Positions 31,482 through 39,855 of a stretch of 64,000 bases of DNA are shown here, piece after piece. This DNA comes from Gp6-AA40 sp035496255 (GTDB lineage: Bacteria; Acidobacteriota; Vicinamibacteria; Vicinamibacterales; UBA2999), in the NCBI GenBank assembly GCA_035496255.1, contig DATJEU010000013.1:11332-75331 (forward strand). Direction: 5' to 3'. Each line of letters opens with the position of its first letter. The stretch's first letter is position 1. The notes beneath the pieces are model-generated. The model worked only from the letters and a program-made list of their open reading frames with translations, did not search any database and was not told the DNA's origin. The position numbers were made by a program, and so were the translations under genes.

Positions 31482-32621
31482 ATGGCGTCCATCATCCCCC
31501 TCCTCACGGACTTCGAAAAGAAGAGCATCGGCGAGCGCCAGGCTCTGCCGGAGAAGTATCTCGGCTTGTCGGACGCCGAGATGGACGCTCGCATCGCCGC
31601 CGCCAGGCGGACCCTCGGCGACAAGCTCGTCATTCTCGGCCATCACTATCAGCGCGACGAAGTGATCAAGTTCGCCGACATGACTGGCGATTCGTTCAAC
31701 CTGTCACGTTCGATCGCGACGCGTCCCAACGCCGACTACATCGTGTTCTGCGGCGTGCACTTCATGGCCGAGAGCGCCGACGTGTTGTGCGCGCCGCATC
31801 AGCAGGTGATCCTCCCCGACCTCGCGGCCGGCTGCTCGATGGCCGACATGGCGGACCCCGATCAACTCGCGACGTGCTGGGAAGAACTGCAGTCGATGGG
31901 CATTCGGGGCGTCGTGCCGGTCACCTACATCAACTCGGCGGCGTCGATTAAGGCGTTCATCGGCGAACGTGGCGGGACGGTGTGCACGTCGGGCAACGCG
32001 AAGGCGACGCTCGACTGGGCGTTCAGACAGGGCGACAAAATTCTTTTCCTTCCCGATCAGCACCTTGGCCGCAACACCGCGTACTACAAGCTTGGAATTC
32101 CGCTCGACGAGATGGTCGTGTGGAATCCCAACGAGATCTTCGGCGGCCTCGAGCCCGACCAGGTGAAGCGCGCGAAGATGATTCTGTGGAAGGGGCATTG
32201 CTCGGTCCACGAGCGGTTCACCGCGCAGCAGATCGAAGCGGTGCGCCGGCAGTATCCCGGGATCAAGGTGATCGTTCATCCCGAAGTGCCGTGGGCCGTC
32301 GTGCAGGCCGCTGATGACAACGGCAGCACCGAGTACATCCTCAAGACCGTTCGCAACAGCCCGAGCGGCGCGGTGTGGGCTGTCGGTACCGAGGTGCACC
32401 TCGTGAATCGCCTCGCCAACGAGGTGGCGCCGGACAAGACGGTCATCTCGCTCGATCAGTTCGGCTGTCTGTGCTCGACGATGTTCCGCGTGTCGCCGAA
32501 TCACCTGCTGTGGATTCTGGATGAGCTCGTCGACGGTCGCGTCCGGAATCGCGTAATGGTGCCCGACGATCAGAAGCACTGGAACCGCGTCGCCCTCGAT
32601 CGGATGCTGTCGATTCAATAG
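31482..32621 (+). CDS. nadA: Quinolinate synthase NadA
   Basis: A 379-residue 4Fe-4S enzyme that condenses iminoaspartate with dihydroxyacetone phosphate in NAD biosynthesis. LGHHYQRDEVIKFADMTGDSF is the family opening. Cluster cysteines are expected in LAAGCSMADMA, GGTVCTSGNA and DQFGCLCSTMFRVSP. VIVHPEVPWAVVQAAD and the KILFLPDQHLGRNTAYY segment are conserved. nadB and nadC are not in the window. A candidate IscR site overlaps its promoter. Confidence 0.95.
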   Translation: MASIIPLLTDFEKKSIGERQALPEKYLGLSDAEMDARIAAARRTLGDKLVILGHHYQRDEVIKFADMTGDSFNLSRSIATRPNADYIVFCGVHFMAESADVLCAPHQQVILPDLAAGCSMADMADPDQLATCWEELQSMGIRGVVPVTYINSAASIKAFIGERGGTVCTSGNAKATLDWAFRQGDKILFLPDQHLGRNTAYYKLGIPLDEMVVWNPNEIFGGLEPDQVKRAKMILWKGHCSVHERFTAQQIEAVRRQYPGIKVIVHPEVPWAVVQAADDNGSTEYILKTVRNSPSGAVWAVGTEVHLVNRLANEVAPDKTVISLDQFGCLCSTMFRVSPNHLLWILDELVDGRVRNRVMVPDDQKHWNRVALDRMLSIQ

Positions 32622-32768
32622 GCTTCGGGCTACGGGCGTCAGGCGCGCTGCGGTTGGCGACATCGCGCCATGGTGGCAGGCTCAGCGAACGACTTTCCGT
32701 TTTTCAACCAGGGCCGTAGCCTGGAGCCCGGAGTCCGAAAGCCCGTATCTCATGCATCACCGCCGTAG
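32622..32768. repeat. Inverted repeat in the nadA-sod gap
   Basis: CTTCGGGCTACGGGC near 32624 and GGGCCGTAGCCTGGAGCCCGG near 32711 are imperfect complements about 70 bases apart. AACGACTTTCCGTTTTTCAAC lies between them. No gene is seen here. Confidence 0.55.
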
Positions 32769-32774
32769 TACCAT
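32769..32774 (+). promoter_or_regulatory. -10 element TACCAT, 9 bases before the sod gene
   Basis: TACCAT followed by CGCCCTTCT and ATG. No ribosome site; leaderless start inferred. Confidence 0.4.
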
Positions 32775-32783
32775 CGCCCTTCT

Positions 32784-33383
32784 ATGGCGCATGAACTTCC
32801 GAAACTCCCGTATGACGTCGCCGCGCTCGAACCGCACATCGACGCGCAGACGATGCAGATTCATCACGGCAAGCATCACCAGGCGTACGTCACCAATCTG
32901 AATACCGCACTGGAGAAGGCTCCCGAACTCCAGGGCAAGAACGTCGGCGATCTGTGCAAGAGCCTCAGCAGCGTTCCCGAGGCGATCCGTACTGCCGTCC
33001 GCAACAACGGCGGCGGTCACTGGAATCACAGCAAGTTCTGGACGTGGATGGCTCCGAACGCCGGCGGCACTCCGACGGGCAAGATCGCCGATGCGATCAC
33101 CAGCTCGTTCGGCAGCTTCGACAAACTGAAGGAAGAGTGGGCGAAGGCGGGCGGCGGCCGCTTCGGCAGCGGCTGGGTGTGGCTGCTGAAGGATGGCGGC
33201 AAGCTGTCGATCGTCAGCACGCCGAATCAGGACAACCCGCAGATGGACGGAAAGTCGGAGCCGATCCTCGGCCTCGACGTCTGGGAGCACGCCTACTACT
33301 TGAAGTACCAGAACCGTCGGCCCGACTACATCACCGCGTGGTGGAACGTGGTCAACTGGGGCGAGGTGAACAAGAGTCTGTAG
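32784..33383 (+). CDS. sodA: Superoxide dismutase, Mn-type signature
   Basis: A 199-residue Fe/Mn superoxide dismutase. Metal ligands lie in HGKHHQAYV, NGGGHWNHSKFW, and LDVWEHAYYLKYQ. GGGHWNHSKFW together with STPNQDNP, which places glutamine in the C-terminal half, is the pattern of manganese enzymes; iron enzymes carry the glutamine in the N-terminal half. No signal peptide, so cytoplasmic. mntH and mntR in the same window would supply manganese. A cambialistic enzyme cannot be excluded. Confidence 0.9.
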   Translation: MAHELPKLPYDVAALEPHIDAQTMQIHHGKHHQAYVTNLNTALEKAPELQGKNVGDLCKSLSSVPEAIRTAVRNNGGGHWNHSKFWTWMAPNAGGTPTGKIADAITSSFGSFDKLKEEWAKAGGGRFGSGWVWLLKDGGKLSIVSTPNQDNPQMDGKSEPILGLDVWEHAYYLKYQNRRPDYITAWWNVVNWGEVNKSL

Positions 33384-33387
33384 AGCG

Positions 33388-33491
33388 ACAACTCCCAACT
33401 CCCAACGTCCTTCGTTTCCCCAACTCCCAAAGCCCGTACGCGGGCACGTTTGGGAGTTGCTCTGGCGACGGATGTTGGGAGTTGGGAGTTA
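33388..33491. repeat. GGGAGTTG word-type inverted repeat after the sod gene
   Basis: The left arm is CAACTCCCAACTCCCAACG then CCCCAACTCCCAAAG. The right arm is TTTGGGAGTTGC and TGTTGGGAGTTGGGAGTT. The central GCCCGTACGCGGGC is itself a hairpin. Confidence 0.8.
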
Positions 33492-33518
33492 ACTAAGATT
33501 CAGGTCTGGCGTAGACCC

Positions 33519-33524
33519 TATAAT
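33519..33524 (+). promoter_or_regulatory. -10 element TATAAT, 8 bases before the GltD-like gene
   Basis: A perfect TATAAT followed by TGCGCCAA and ATG. There is no room for a 5-prime leader, so the mRNA is expected to be leaderless. The element begins 28 bases after the word-type repeat. Confidence 0.65.
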
Positions 33525-33532
33525 TGCGCCAA

Positions 33533-35329
33533 ATGCACCCAACGGACGTCGGAACCCCGGACTATTTCCATCGCGTCGTCGACTGCCAATGGGCCTGTCC
33601 GTCACATACCAACGTGCCGGAATACATCCGCCTGATCGCCCAGGGCCGTTTTACCGACGCTTACCTCCTCAATCGCGAATCGAACGTCTTCCCTGGCATT
33701 CTTGGCCGCACCTGCGATCGACCGTGTGAGCCGGCGTGCCGCCGCAGCCGTGTCGACGGAAAACCGGTGGCGATCTGCCGCCTGAAGCGCGTGGCTGCCG
33801 ATCATCGCGGCGAGGTGAAGCACCTCCTGCCGACGGCGCCCGAACAGAAGAACGGCAAGAAGGTCGCGCTGATCGGCGCCGGGCCGGCGTCGCTCACCGT
33901 GGCCAACGATCTGATGCCGCTGGGCTATCAGGTCACGATCTTCGAGAAACTGCCGCGCGCCGGCGGGTTGATGCGCATCAACATTCCCTCGTTCCGCCTC
34001 CCGGCGCAGGTGCTCGACGAGGAAATCGGCTACATCACGGACATGGGCGTCGACGTGCGCTACAACACGTCGGTCGACAGCCTGAAGACGCTGCTCGACG
34101 GCGGCGAGTACGACGCCGTGTTCGTCGGTACCGGCGCGCCACGCGGCAAGGAGCTCGAGATTCCCGGCCGCCGGGACACGGACCAGATCTTCATCGGCAT
34201 CGACTGGCTCGAGTCGATCCACTTCGGGCACGTCGACACGGTGGGCAAGCGGGTGCTGATCATCGGCGTCGGCAACACCGCGATGGACTGCTGCCGCTCG
34301 GCGAAGCGGCTCGGCGCCAGCGACGTCAAGGTGATCGCGCGCAAGACGCGGAAGTACTTCAAGGCGTCGCCGTGGGAGCTCGAGGACGCCGAAGAAGAAG
34401 GCGTGCACATTCTCGAAAACCTCCAGCCGGTTCGCTTCGTGATCGAAAACGGCAGGCTGGCCGGGATGGAGTTCGAGAAGTTCAAGTCCGAAGAAACGCC
34501 TACAGGACTGAAGCAGGAGGTGATCGGCCGCGAGGTCATCCCCTGCGACACCGTCGTCCTCGCCATCGGCCAGGACAACGCGTTCCCGTTCATCGAGCGG
34601 AACATCGGCATCGAGTTCGGCAAGTGGGACATGCCGGTCGTCGACAAGAAGACGTTCATGTCATCGCGCCCCGGCGTGTTCTTCGGCGGCGACGCGGCGT
34701 TCGGTCCGCAGAACATCATCTGGGCGGTCGAGCACGGGCATCAGGCCGCAATCTCGATCCATCAGCACTGCCAGGGCATGCCGATCGATCAGCGGCCGCC
34801 GCACGGGGTGACGCTGTCGAGCACGAAGATGGGCCTGCACGAGTGGGCCTACAGCAACGACTACAACCCGGCCGCGCGCCAGAAGATGGTGCACGTCGAG
34901 ATGCCGCTGCGCTTCTCGAAGATGACCATTGAAGTGGAGCAGGGGTTCGACGCGGCGCAGACCGCGGCGGAAGTGCAGCGCTGCCTCAACTGTGACGTGC
35001 AGACGGCGTTCAACGCGCCGGCGTGCATCGAGTGTGACGCCTGCATCGACATCTGTCCCACCGACTGCCTGACGATCGTGCCGAACGCGGAGCCGGCGAC
35101 GCTCGAAGCCAGCCTCACCGCGCCGCGCACGGAGCCGTGGCAACCGATGTTCGTGTCGGCACCGCTGAAGCAGACCAGGCGCGTGATGGTGAAGGACGAG
35201 AACGTCTGCGTCCACTGCGGCCTCTGTGCTGAACGGTGTCCCACCTACGCCTGGGACATGCGGAAATCAGTGATTCATATTCCTCACGCTGGACAGGCGG
35301 TGTCGATACCGGCACTGGCTGGCGTATAG
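33533..35329 (+). CDS. GltD-like NAD(P)H:ferredoxin-type flavoprotein with C-terminal 2x[4Fe-4S] domain
   Basis: A 598-residue flavoprotein. The N-terminal Fe-S helical domain has CQWACPSHTNV and GRTCDRPCEPACRR, as in glutamate synthase small subunit and NfnB. FAD binds at ALIGAGPASLTVAND (near 105), and NAD(P)H at LIIGVGNTAMDCCR (near 245). The C-terminal part carries two 4Fe-4S motifs, CIECDACIDICPTDC and CVHCGLCAERCPTY. The next two genes encode the alpha and beta subunits of a 2-oxoacid:ferredoxin oxidoreductase, so it probably links that complex to NAD(P)H directly. The ATG at 33533 is chosen from the -10 spacing. Confidence 0.85.
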   Translation: MHPTDVGTPDYFHRVVDCQWACPSHTNVPEYIRLIAQGRFTDAYLLNRESNVFPGILGRTCDRPCEPACRRSRVDGKPVAICRLKRVAADHRGEVKHLLPTAPEQKNGKKVALIGAGPASLTVANDLMPLGYQVTIFEKLPRAGGLMRINIPSFRLPAQVLDEEIGYITDMGVDVRYNTSVDSLKTLLDGGEYDAVFVGTGAPRGKELEIPGRRDTDQIFIGIDWLESIHFGHVDTVGKRVLIIGVGNTAMDCCRSAKRLGASDVKVIARKTRKYFKASPWELEDAEEEGVHILENLQPVRFVIENGRLAGMEFEKFKSEETPTGLKQEVIGREVIPCDTVVLAIGQDNAFPFIERNIGIEFGKWDMPVVDKKTFMSSRPGVFFGGDAAFGPQNIIWAVEHGHQAAISIHQHCQGMPIDQRPPHGVTLSSTKMGLHEWAYSNDYNPAARQKMVHVEMPLRFSKMTIEVEQGFDAAQTAAEVQRCLNCDVQTAFNAPACIECDACIDICPTDCLTIVPNAEPATLEASLTAPRTEPWQPMFVSAPLKQTRRVMVKDENVCVHCGLCAERCPTYAWDMRKSVIHIPHAGQAVSIPALAGV

Positions 35330-35392
35330 CGCGTGGCGCGGACCTTGTCAGGTCCGTGCGGCGGAGCCTGACAAGGCTCGGCCCACGAACAA
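35330..35392. repeat. REP-like repeat between the GltD-like gene and korA
   Basis: GTGGCGCGGACCTTGTCAGG and TCCGTGCGG, then GGAGCCTGACAAGGCTCGGCC. It is the same element as at 25664, with near-identical left half. Confidence 0.78.
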
Positions 35393-35401
35393 AGGGAGCT
35401 C

Positions 35402-37195
35402 ATGGATCGGGTCAACGACTTCGCATTCAAAATCGCGACGGCCAACGGCACCGGATCGGCCTCTGCCAACGGCCTCATCATGCAGGCGATCTTCCGGATG
35501 GGTGTACCCGTGACCGGCAAGAACGTCTTCCCGTCGAACATTCAGGGCCTGCCGACGTGGTACGAGATTCGAGTCAACAAGGACGGCTACACCGCGCGGA
35601 CTCCGCACTTCGACCTGATGGTGGCGCTCAACGCGGCGACGTATCAGAAGGACGTCGCCGAAGTACGCGCGGGCGGCTACCTGCTCTACGACTCGACGTG
35701 GCCGCTCGACGATCGGCTGCACCGTCCTGACGTCACGTATCTCGGCGTGCCGCTCGCGGAAATGTGCAATGCGGCGTTCAAGGGCGTGCGCGAACGCATC
35801 CTGATGAAGAACATCGCCTATGCCGGCGCGCTGGCGGCGCTGCTCGAGATGGACGCCGACATCATCCGGCAGCTCCTGAAGGATACGTTCGGCAGGAAGC
35901 CGGCCTTGATGGACTCGAATCAGACGGCCGTCGACCTCGGCTACGACTACGCGAAGAAGACGTTCCCGTGCCCGCTGCCGATGCACCTGCAGCGCATGGA
36001 CAAGACGAAGGACGCCATTCTGATCGATGGCAACACGGCGGCCGCGCTCGGCTGTGTGTACGCCGGTGCCACCGTCGCGGCGTGGTACCCGATCACCCCG
36101 TCAACGTCGCTGATGGACGCGTTCCGCGGCTTCTGCCAGAAGTTCCGCGTCACCGATCAGGGGAAGCACAAGTTCGCGATCATCCAGGCGGAAGACGAGC
36201 TCGCCGCGATCGGGATGGTGATCGGCGCGAGCTGGGCCGGCGCGCGGGCGTTCACGTCGACGGCGGGTCCGGGCATCTCGCTGATGAACGAATTCATCGG
36301 CCTGGCGTACTACGCCGAGATCCCCGCCGTGCTCTTCGACGTGCAGCGAACCGGTCCGTCCACCGGCATGCCGACCCGCACGCAGCAGGGCGACCTGATG
36401 GAGTGCGCCTACGCGTCGCACGGCGACACGCGGCACATCTGCCTCTATCCCGCCGACCCGCGCGAAGCGTTCGAATTTGCCGCGAAGTCCTTCGATCTCG
36501 CCGAGCGGTTCCAGACGCCCGTGTTCGTGCTCACCGATCTTGATATCGGGATGAACGACTGGATGATCTCGAAGCTCACGTGGGACGACAGCTATCGCCC
36601 CGATCGCGGCAAGGTGCTCTCGGCCGAACAACTCGAGCAGGCGAAGAGCTTCTATCGCTATCTCGACGTCGACGGCGATGGCATTCCGTATCGCACGCTG
36701 CCCGGCACGCACCCGAAGGGCGCGTACTTCACGCGCGGTTCAGGTCACAACAAGTTCGGCGGCTACACCGAGGATTCCGACGAGTACACGGAGCTGGTCG
36801 ATCGCCTCGATCGCAAGATTCAAGGTGCGGCCAAGGCGGTTCCGAAGCCGATTATCCAGGCGAAGCCTGGTCACAAGCTCGGACTCGTCACCATCGGCGG
36901 CTGTCATGCCGCGTGCGTCGAAGCGATGGACGTCCTCGCGCGCGAGGGCATCGTCGTCGACTACATGCGCGTGCGCGGGTTCCCGTTCAGCGATGAGGTC
37001 ACCGCGTTCCTCGAGGCCCACGACATCAACTTCATCGTCGAACAGAACCGCGATGCGCAGCTGCGCAGCCTGTTGATGCTCGAGACCGGCGTGCCGATCG
37101 AGAAGCTGGCGTCGGTACGTTATTACGGTGGTTTCCCGATGAGCGCGCACCACGTGATCACCGGCGTGAAGGCGAAGCTCGAGAAGGCTGCGTAA
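35402..37195 (+). CDS. korA: 2-oxoacid:ferredoxin oxidoreductase, fused gamma-alpha subunit
   Basis: A 597-residue subunit. Residues about 1-190 are the gamma (oxidoreductase) domain: GTGSASANGLIMQAIFRMGVP and NIQGLPTWYEIRV. Residues 210-597 are the alpha domain: NTAAALGCVYAGATVAAWYPITPSTSLMD, the pyrimidine-binding TPP half, then GAGISLM-like TAGPGISLMNEF and the domain-III segment GCHAACVEAMDVLAREGI. It fits KorA-type 2-oxoglutarate (or similar) oxidoreductases; the substrate is not determined. Ribosome site AAGGGAG before the ATG. It would form a complex with the beta subunit downstream. Confidence 0.88.
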   Translation: MDRVNDFAFKIATANGTGSASANGLIMQAIFRMGVPVTGKNVFPSNIQGLPTWYEIRVNKDGYTARTPHFDLMVALNAATYQKDVAEVRAGGYLLYDSTWPLDDRLHRPDVTYLGVPLAEMCNAAFKGVRERILMKNIAYAGALAALLEMDADIIRQLLKDTFGRKPALMDSNQTAVDLGYDYAKKTFPCPLPMHLQRMDKTKDAILIDGNTAAALGCVYAGATVAAWYPITPSTSLMDAFRGFCQKFRVTDQGKHKFAIIQAEDELAAIGMVIGASWAGARAFTSTAGPGISLMNEFIGLAYYAEIPAVLFDVQRTGPSTGMPTRTQQGDLMECAYASHGDTRHICLYPADPREAFEFAAKSFDLAERFQTPVFVLTDLDIGMNDWMISKLTWDDSYRPDRGKVLSAEQLEQAKSFYRYLDVDGDGIPYRTLPGTHPKGAYFTRGSGHNKFGGYTEDSDEYTELVDRLDRKIQGAAKAVPKPIIQAKPGHKLGLVTIGGCHAACVEAMDVLAREGIVVDYMRVRGFPFSDEVTAFLEAHDINFIVEQNRDAQLRSLLMLETGVPIEKLASVRYYGGFPMSAHHVITGVKAKLEKAA

Positions 37196-37199
37196 AACG

Positions 37200-37277
37200 A
37201 CTACCAACTCCCAAGAACCCAACTCCCACGAGTTGGGAGTTGGACTGGGCGAAGCAGTGTTGGGGGTTGGGAGTTGT
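37200..37277. repeat. GGGAGTTG word-type inverted repeat before korB
   Basis: CTACCAACTCCCAAGAACCC and AACTCCCACGAGTTGGGAGTT form the central palindrome, followed by GTTGGGGGTTGGGAGTTG that ends one base before the start codon region of korB. Confidence 0.8.
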
Positions 37278-37278
37278 C

Positions 37279-38334
37279 ATGACTTTTTTACCTAAACCAA
37301 AAGTCCACCACCCGGCACTGCCGAAGAACGCGATCGGCCTGACGCGCCGCGACTACGAGGGGACGATCACCACCCTCTGCGCCGGCTGCGGTCACGACTC
37401 GATCACCGCCGCGATCATCCAGGCGTTCTGGGAGCTGTCGATCCCGCCGCACAGGGTCGCCAAGCTCTCCGGCATCGGCTGCTCGTCGAAGACGCCGGCG
37501 TACTTTCTGCGAGAAGCGCACGGCTTCAACGGTGTGCACGGCCGCATGCCGTCGCTCGTGACCGGCGCCAACGCGGCGAACAGCGACATCACCTACATCG
37601 GGATTTCCGGCGACGGCGACTCCCTGTCGATCGGCATCGGCCAGCTTGCACACGCGATCCGCCGCAACGTGAACCTGCTCTACGTGCTCGAGAACAACGG
37701 CGTCTACGGCCTGACCAAGGGGCAATTCTCGGCATCGGCCGATCGCGGTTCGCTCAGCAAGAAGGGCGAGGCGAACACGATGGAAGCGATCGACGGCTGC
37801 CTGATGGCGCTGACGCTCGGCGCGACGTTCGTGGCGCGCAGCTTTTCGGGCGACAAGTCGCAGCTCGTGCCGATCATCAAGGCCGGCCTGACGCACAACG
37901 GCTTCGCCTTCGTCGACGTCATCTCGCCGTGCGTGACGTTCAACGATCACGAGGGATCGACGAAGAGCTATGCCTACACGCGCGAGCACGAGGTGGAAAT
38001 CGTGCAGGCCGACTTCATCGCTCCGGCAAAAGAAATCACGGCCGAGTACGATCCCGGCGCCGTGCGCAACGTGATGATGCACGACGGCAGCGTCGTGCGC
38101 CTCCGCAAGGTGGCCGAAGGCTACGACCCGACCGACCGCGATCGCGCCTACGCCTACATCCGCGAACGGCAGCGCGAGGGCGAGGTCGTCACCGGTCTGC
38201 TGTACATCTCCGAGGACTCGAAGGACCTGCACGACCAGAGCAACACGGTCGATATGGCCTTGACCGAAGTGCCGTACGACCAGCTCTGTCCCGGGAGCGC
38301 CGAACTCGAAACGCTGCAGGCGCGCTTCCGGTAG
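37279..38334 (+). CDS. korB: 2-oxoacid:ferredoxin oxidoreductase beta subunit
   Basis: A 351-residue TPP-binding subunit. Cluster cysteines are in TTLCAGCGHDSI and IGCSSKTPAYF, plus the later DVISPCVTFND. The TPP motif runs GDGDSLSIGIGQ to LENNGVYGLTKGQFS. The ATG at 37279 lies immediately after the repeat; the longer reading (MDWAKQCW...) is repeat-derived. TGGATAT-like folate no; substrate probably 2-oxoglutarate from family similarity. It belongs to one operon with korA and the GltD-like gene. Confidence 0.9.
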   Translation: MTFLPKPKVHHPALPKNAIGLTRRDYEGTITTLCAGCGHDSITAAIIQAFWELSIPPHRVAKLSGIGCSSKTPAYFLREAHGFNGVHGRMPSLVTGANAANSDITYIGISGDGDSLSIGIGQLAHAIRRNVNLLYVLENNGVYGLTKGQFSASADRGSLSKKGEANTMEAIDGCLMALTLGATFVARSFSGDKSQLVPIIKAGLTHNGFAFVDVISPCVTFNDHEGSTKSYAYTREHEVEIVQADFIAPAKEITAEYDPGAVRNVMMHDGSVVRLRKVAEGYDPTDRDRAYAYIRERQREGEVVTGLLYISEDSKDLHDQSNTVDMALTEVPYDQLCPGSAELETLQARFR

Positions 38335-38335
38335 C

Positions 38336-38370
38336 GGGAATGGGCGGTTCTGGAGACCCGCCCCTACGAA
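38336..38370. terminator. Hairpin after korB
   Basis: GGGCGG and CCGCCC around TTCTGGAGACCC form a stem directly after the stop codon, followed by CTACG and no T-run. It may terminate or protect the kor transcript. Confidence 0.4.
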
Positions 38371-38418
38371 CTCCGCCGACGCTGCCGTCGCGGTATCATT
38401 CGCCGCCTGAGGAACGCC

Positions 38419-39300
38419 ATGACCTATAGATCGACCGCGCTTGCCTCGCTCGTTGCCAGCGTCGTCGCCTTCGGTGCCATCGCAACGATCGGCGCGCAGG
38501 AATGGAGAACGAAATCGCCGACGGCCGCGGATTGGGCCGCGATGGCGAAGCTGCCGGATTTCAACGGCGTCTGGGAGACTGGTCGCGCCCCCGCGGTCGC
38601 CGGCCGTCCTCCCGTCGAGCTGCCGCCTCCTGGCGCAGCGCCCCCCCGCGCTGGCGTCGCTGGCGGTCGTCAGGGCGGCGGACGCGCGGCTGGCGGACGC
38701 GGCGCCGCGCCGGGCGGCGGTGGCCGTGGCGGAGCGCCGGCCGGTCCGCAGCTCACGGCGGCCTATGAGGCGAAGCGAGCGGAACTCGCCGGCCGCAAAG
38801 CCGAAGACACCGAGTCGGCCAACTGCCTGCCGCCGGGCATGCCAGGCATCATGGGCCAGCCGTACCCGATGGAATTCATCCTCTCTCCAGGCAAAGTGAC
38901 GATCGTCATCGAGGCGTACACGCAGGTACGGCACATCTACACCGACGGCCGGCCGCTGCCGGCCGATCCCGATCCGAAATTCTTTGGCACCTCCGTCGGA
39001 CATTGGGACGGCGACACGCTGGTCGTCGACACGGTCGGTTTCTCGCCGGAGATCCTGCTCACGGCGAACACGCCGCACAGCGACAAGATGAAGATCAACG
39101 AGCGTTTCCGTCTGACGTCGCCGGACGTGATGACGATGGAGACGACGGTGACCGATCCGGATGCCTTGACGGCGCCGTGGACGACGACGCGCACGTTGAT
39201 TCGTCATCGCGACTGGACGATCTCGGAATACATCTGCGAAGAGAACAACCGCAATTACGTCGACGCGTCCGGCAAGGCCGGCATCAGATTGGACAAGTAG
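38419..39300 (+). CDS. Exported hypothetical protein with Gly/Arg/Ala-rich insert (paralogue of 59960-60898)
   Basis: A 293-residue secreted protein. A signal peptide covers residues 1-26 (ending IGAQE). LPDFNGVWETGR is followed by about 55 residues of Gly, Ala, Arg and Pro (GGRQGGGRAAGGRG...), then a globular part: ANCLPPGMPGIM, IVIEAYTQVRHIYTDGR, TSVGHWDGDTLVVDTVGF and DWTISEYICEENN. The same block (VGHWEGDTLVVETIGF) occurs in the gene at 59960-60898, and such proteins are numerous in Acidobacteria. Function unknown. GAGGAAC lies 6 bases before the ATG. Confidence 0.78.
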   Translation: MTYRSTALASLVASVVAFGAIATIGAQEWRTKSPTAADWAAMAKLPDFNGVWETGRAPAVAGRPPVELPPPGAAPPRAGVAGGRQGGGRAAGGRGAAPGGGGRGGAPAGPQLTAAYEAKRAELAGRKAEDTESANCLPPGMPGIMGQPYPMEFILSPGKVTIVIEAYTQVRHIYTDGRPLPADPDPKFFGTSVGHWDGDTLVVDTVGFSPEILLTANTPHSDKMKINERFRLTSPDVMTMETTVTDPDALTAPWTTTRTLIRHRDWTISEYICEENNRNYVDASGKAGIRLDK

Positions 39301-39330
39301 GCCGGGATCCCGTGAAGCGGTCCCGGCGAG
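39298..39330. repeat. REP-like hairpin before the DUF6152 gene
   Basis: GGCCGGGATCCCG and CGGTCCCGGCG are imperfect complements. It contains the ribosome site-proximal GAGGAG at its end. Confidence 0.5.
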
Positions 39331-39338
39331 GAGCACTC

Positions 39339-39737
39339 ATGACTACGAGGATCTCCCGCGCCCTCTGCGCGATGGCAACCGCGGCGCTCGTGTGCGGCGG
39401 CGGAACGTTCATCTCGGCGCATCACTCGTTCGCGGCGTTCGATATGGCCGCCGAGAAGGTCGTCGACGGCGCGGTCAGGAAAGTCGAATGGACCAACCCG
39501 CACATCTGGGTGTACATCGACGCGGCGAAACCAGGCGGCGGGACCGAGACGTATGCGTTCGAGGGCATGAGTCCCAATTACCTCAACCGTCGCGGGTGGA
39601 CGCGCACGACGCTCGACGACGGCATGAAGATCACCGTCCACTACCGTCCGTTCAAGGACGGCAAGCCCGGAGGCATGTTCGTCAGCGCGAAGCTGCCAAC
39701 CGGAGTCACCCTGACTGGCGGCGGCGCACAACAGTAG
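39339..39737 (+). CDS. DUF6152-family exported protein
   Basis: A 132-residue protein. Residues 1-26 (ALCAMATAALVCGGGTFISA) are a signal peptide. The mature part begins HHSFAAFDMAAEKVVDGAVRKVEWTNPHIWVYID, the DUF6152 signature, and continues with EGMSPNYLNRRGWTR and DGMKITVHYRPFKDGKPGGMFV. The domain is frequently encoded next to the Gly/Arg-rich exported proteins in Acidobacteria, and here it follows one by 38 bases; they probably form an operon. Function unknown. GAGGAG upstream. Confidence 0.82.
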   Translation: MTTRISRALCAMATAALVCGGGTFISAHHSFAAFDMAAEKVVDGAVRKVEWTNPHIWVYIDAAKPGGGTETYAFEGMSPNYLNRRGWTRTTLDDGMKITVHYRPFKDGKPGGMFVSAKLPTGVTLTGGGAQQ

Positions 39738-39800
39738 CTCCGTCCATTGCGAAATCTGGTATGAGCCAGACGTTTTCGTGCAGCGGCGTCATGGTTGTGG

Positions 39801-39855
39801 TTGACAGCTCAAGAGGGCTCCCGTAAGGTCCGTGACCTCACGAAGGGAGCCCTCC
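39801..39855 (+). promoter_or_regulatory. TTGACA promoter and 10-base inverted repeat over the ribosome site of the TonB-dependent receptor
   Basis: GAGGGCTCCC (39813-39822) and GGGAGCCCTC (39845-39854) are perfect complements, and AGGTC/GACCT lies nested between. The right arm contains the GGGAG ribosome site and stops one base before the ATG at 39856. TTGACA (39801-39806) with a 17-base spacer to TAAGGT (39824-39829) could be the promoter. If so, the left arm is not transcribed and the palindrome would be a DNA operator; a more upstream promoter would give an RNA hairpin hiding the ribosome site. Confidence 0.65.

Noticed and set aside
37288..39336. 682-codon reverse-strand frame opposite korB and the next gene.
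   Set aside because: Shadow frame with biased composition; both forward genes are well supported.
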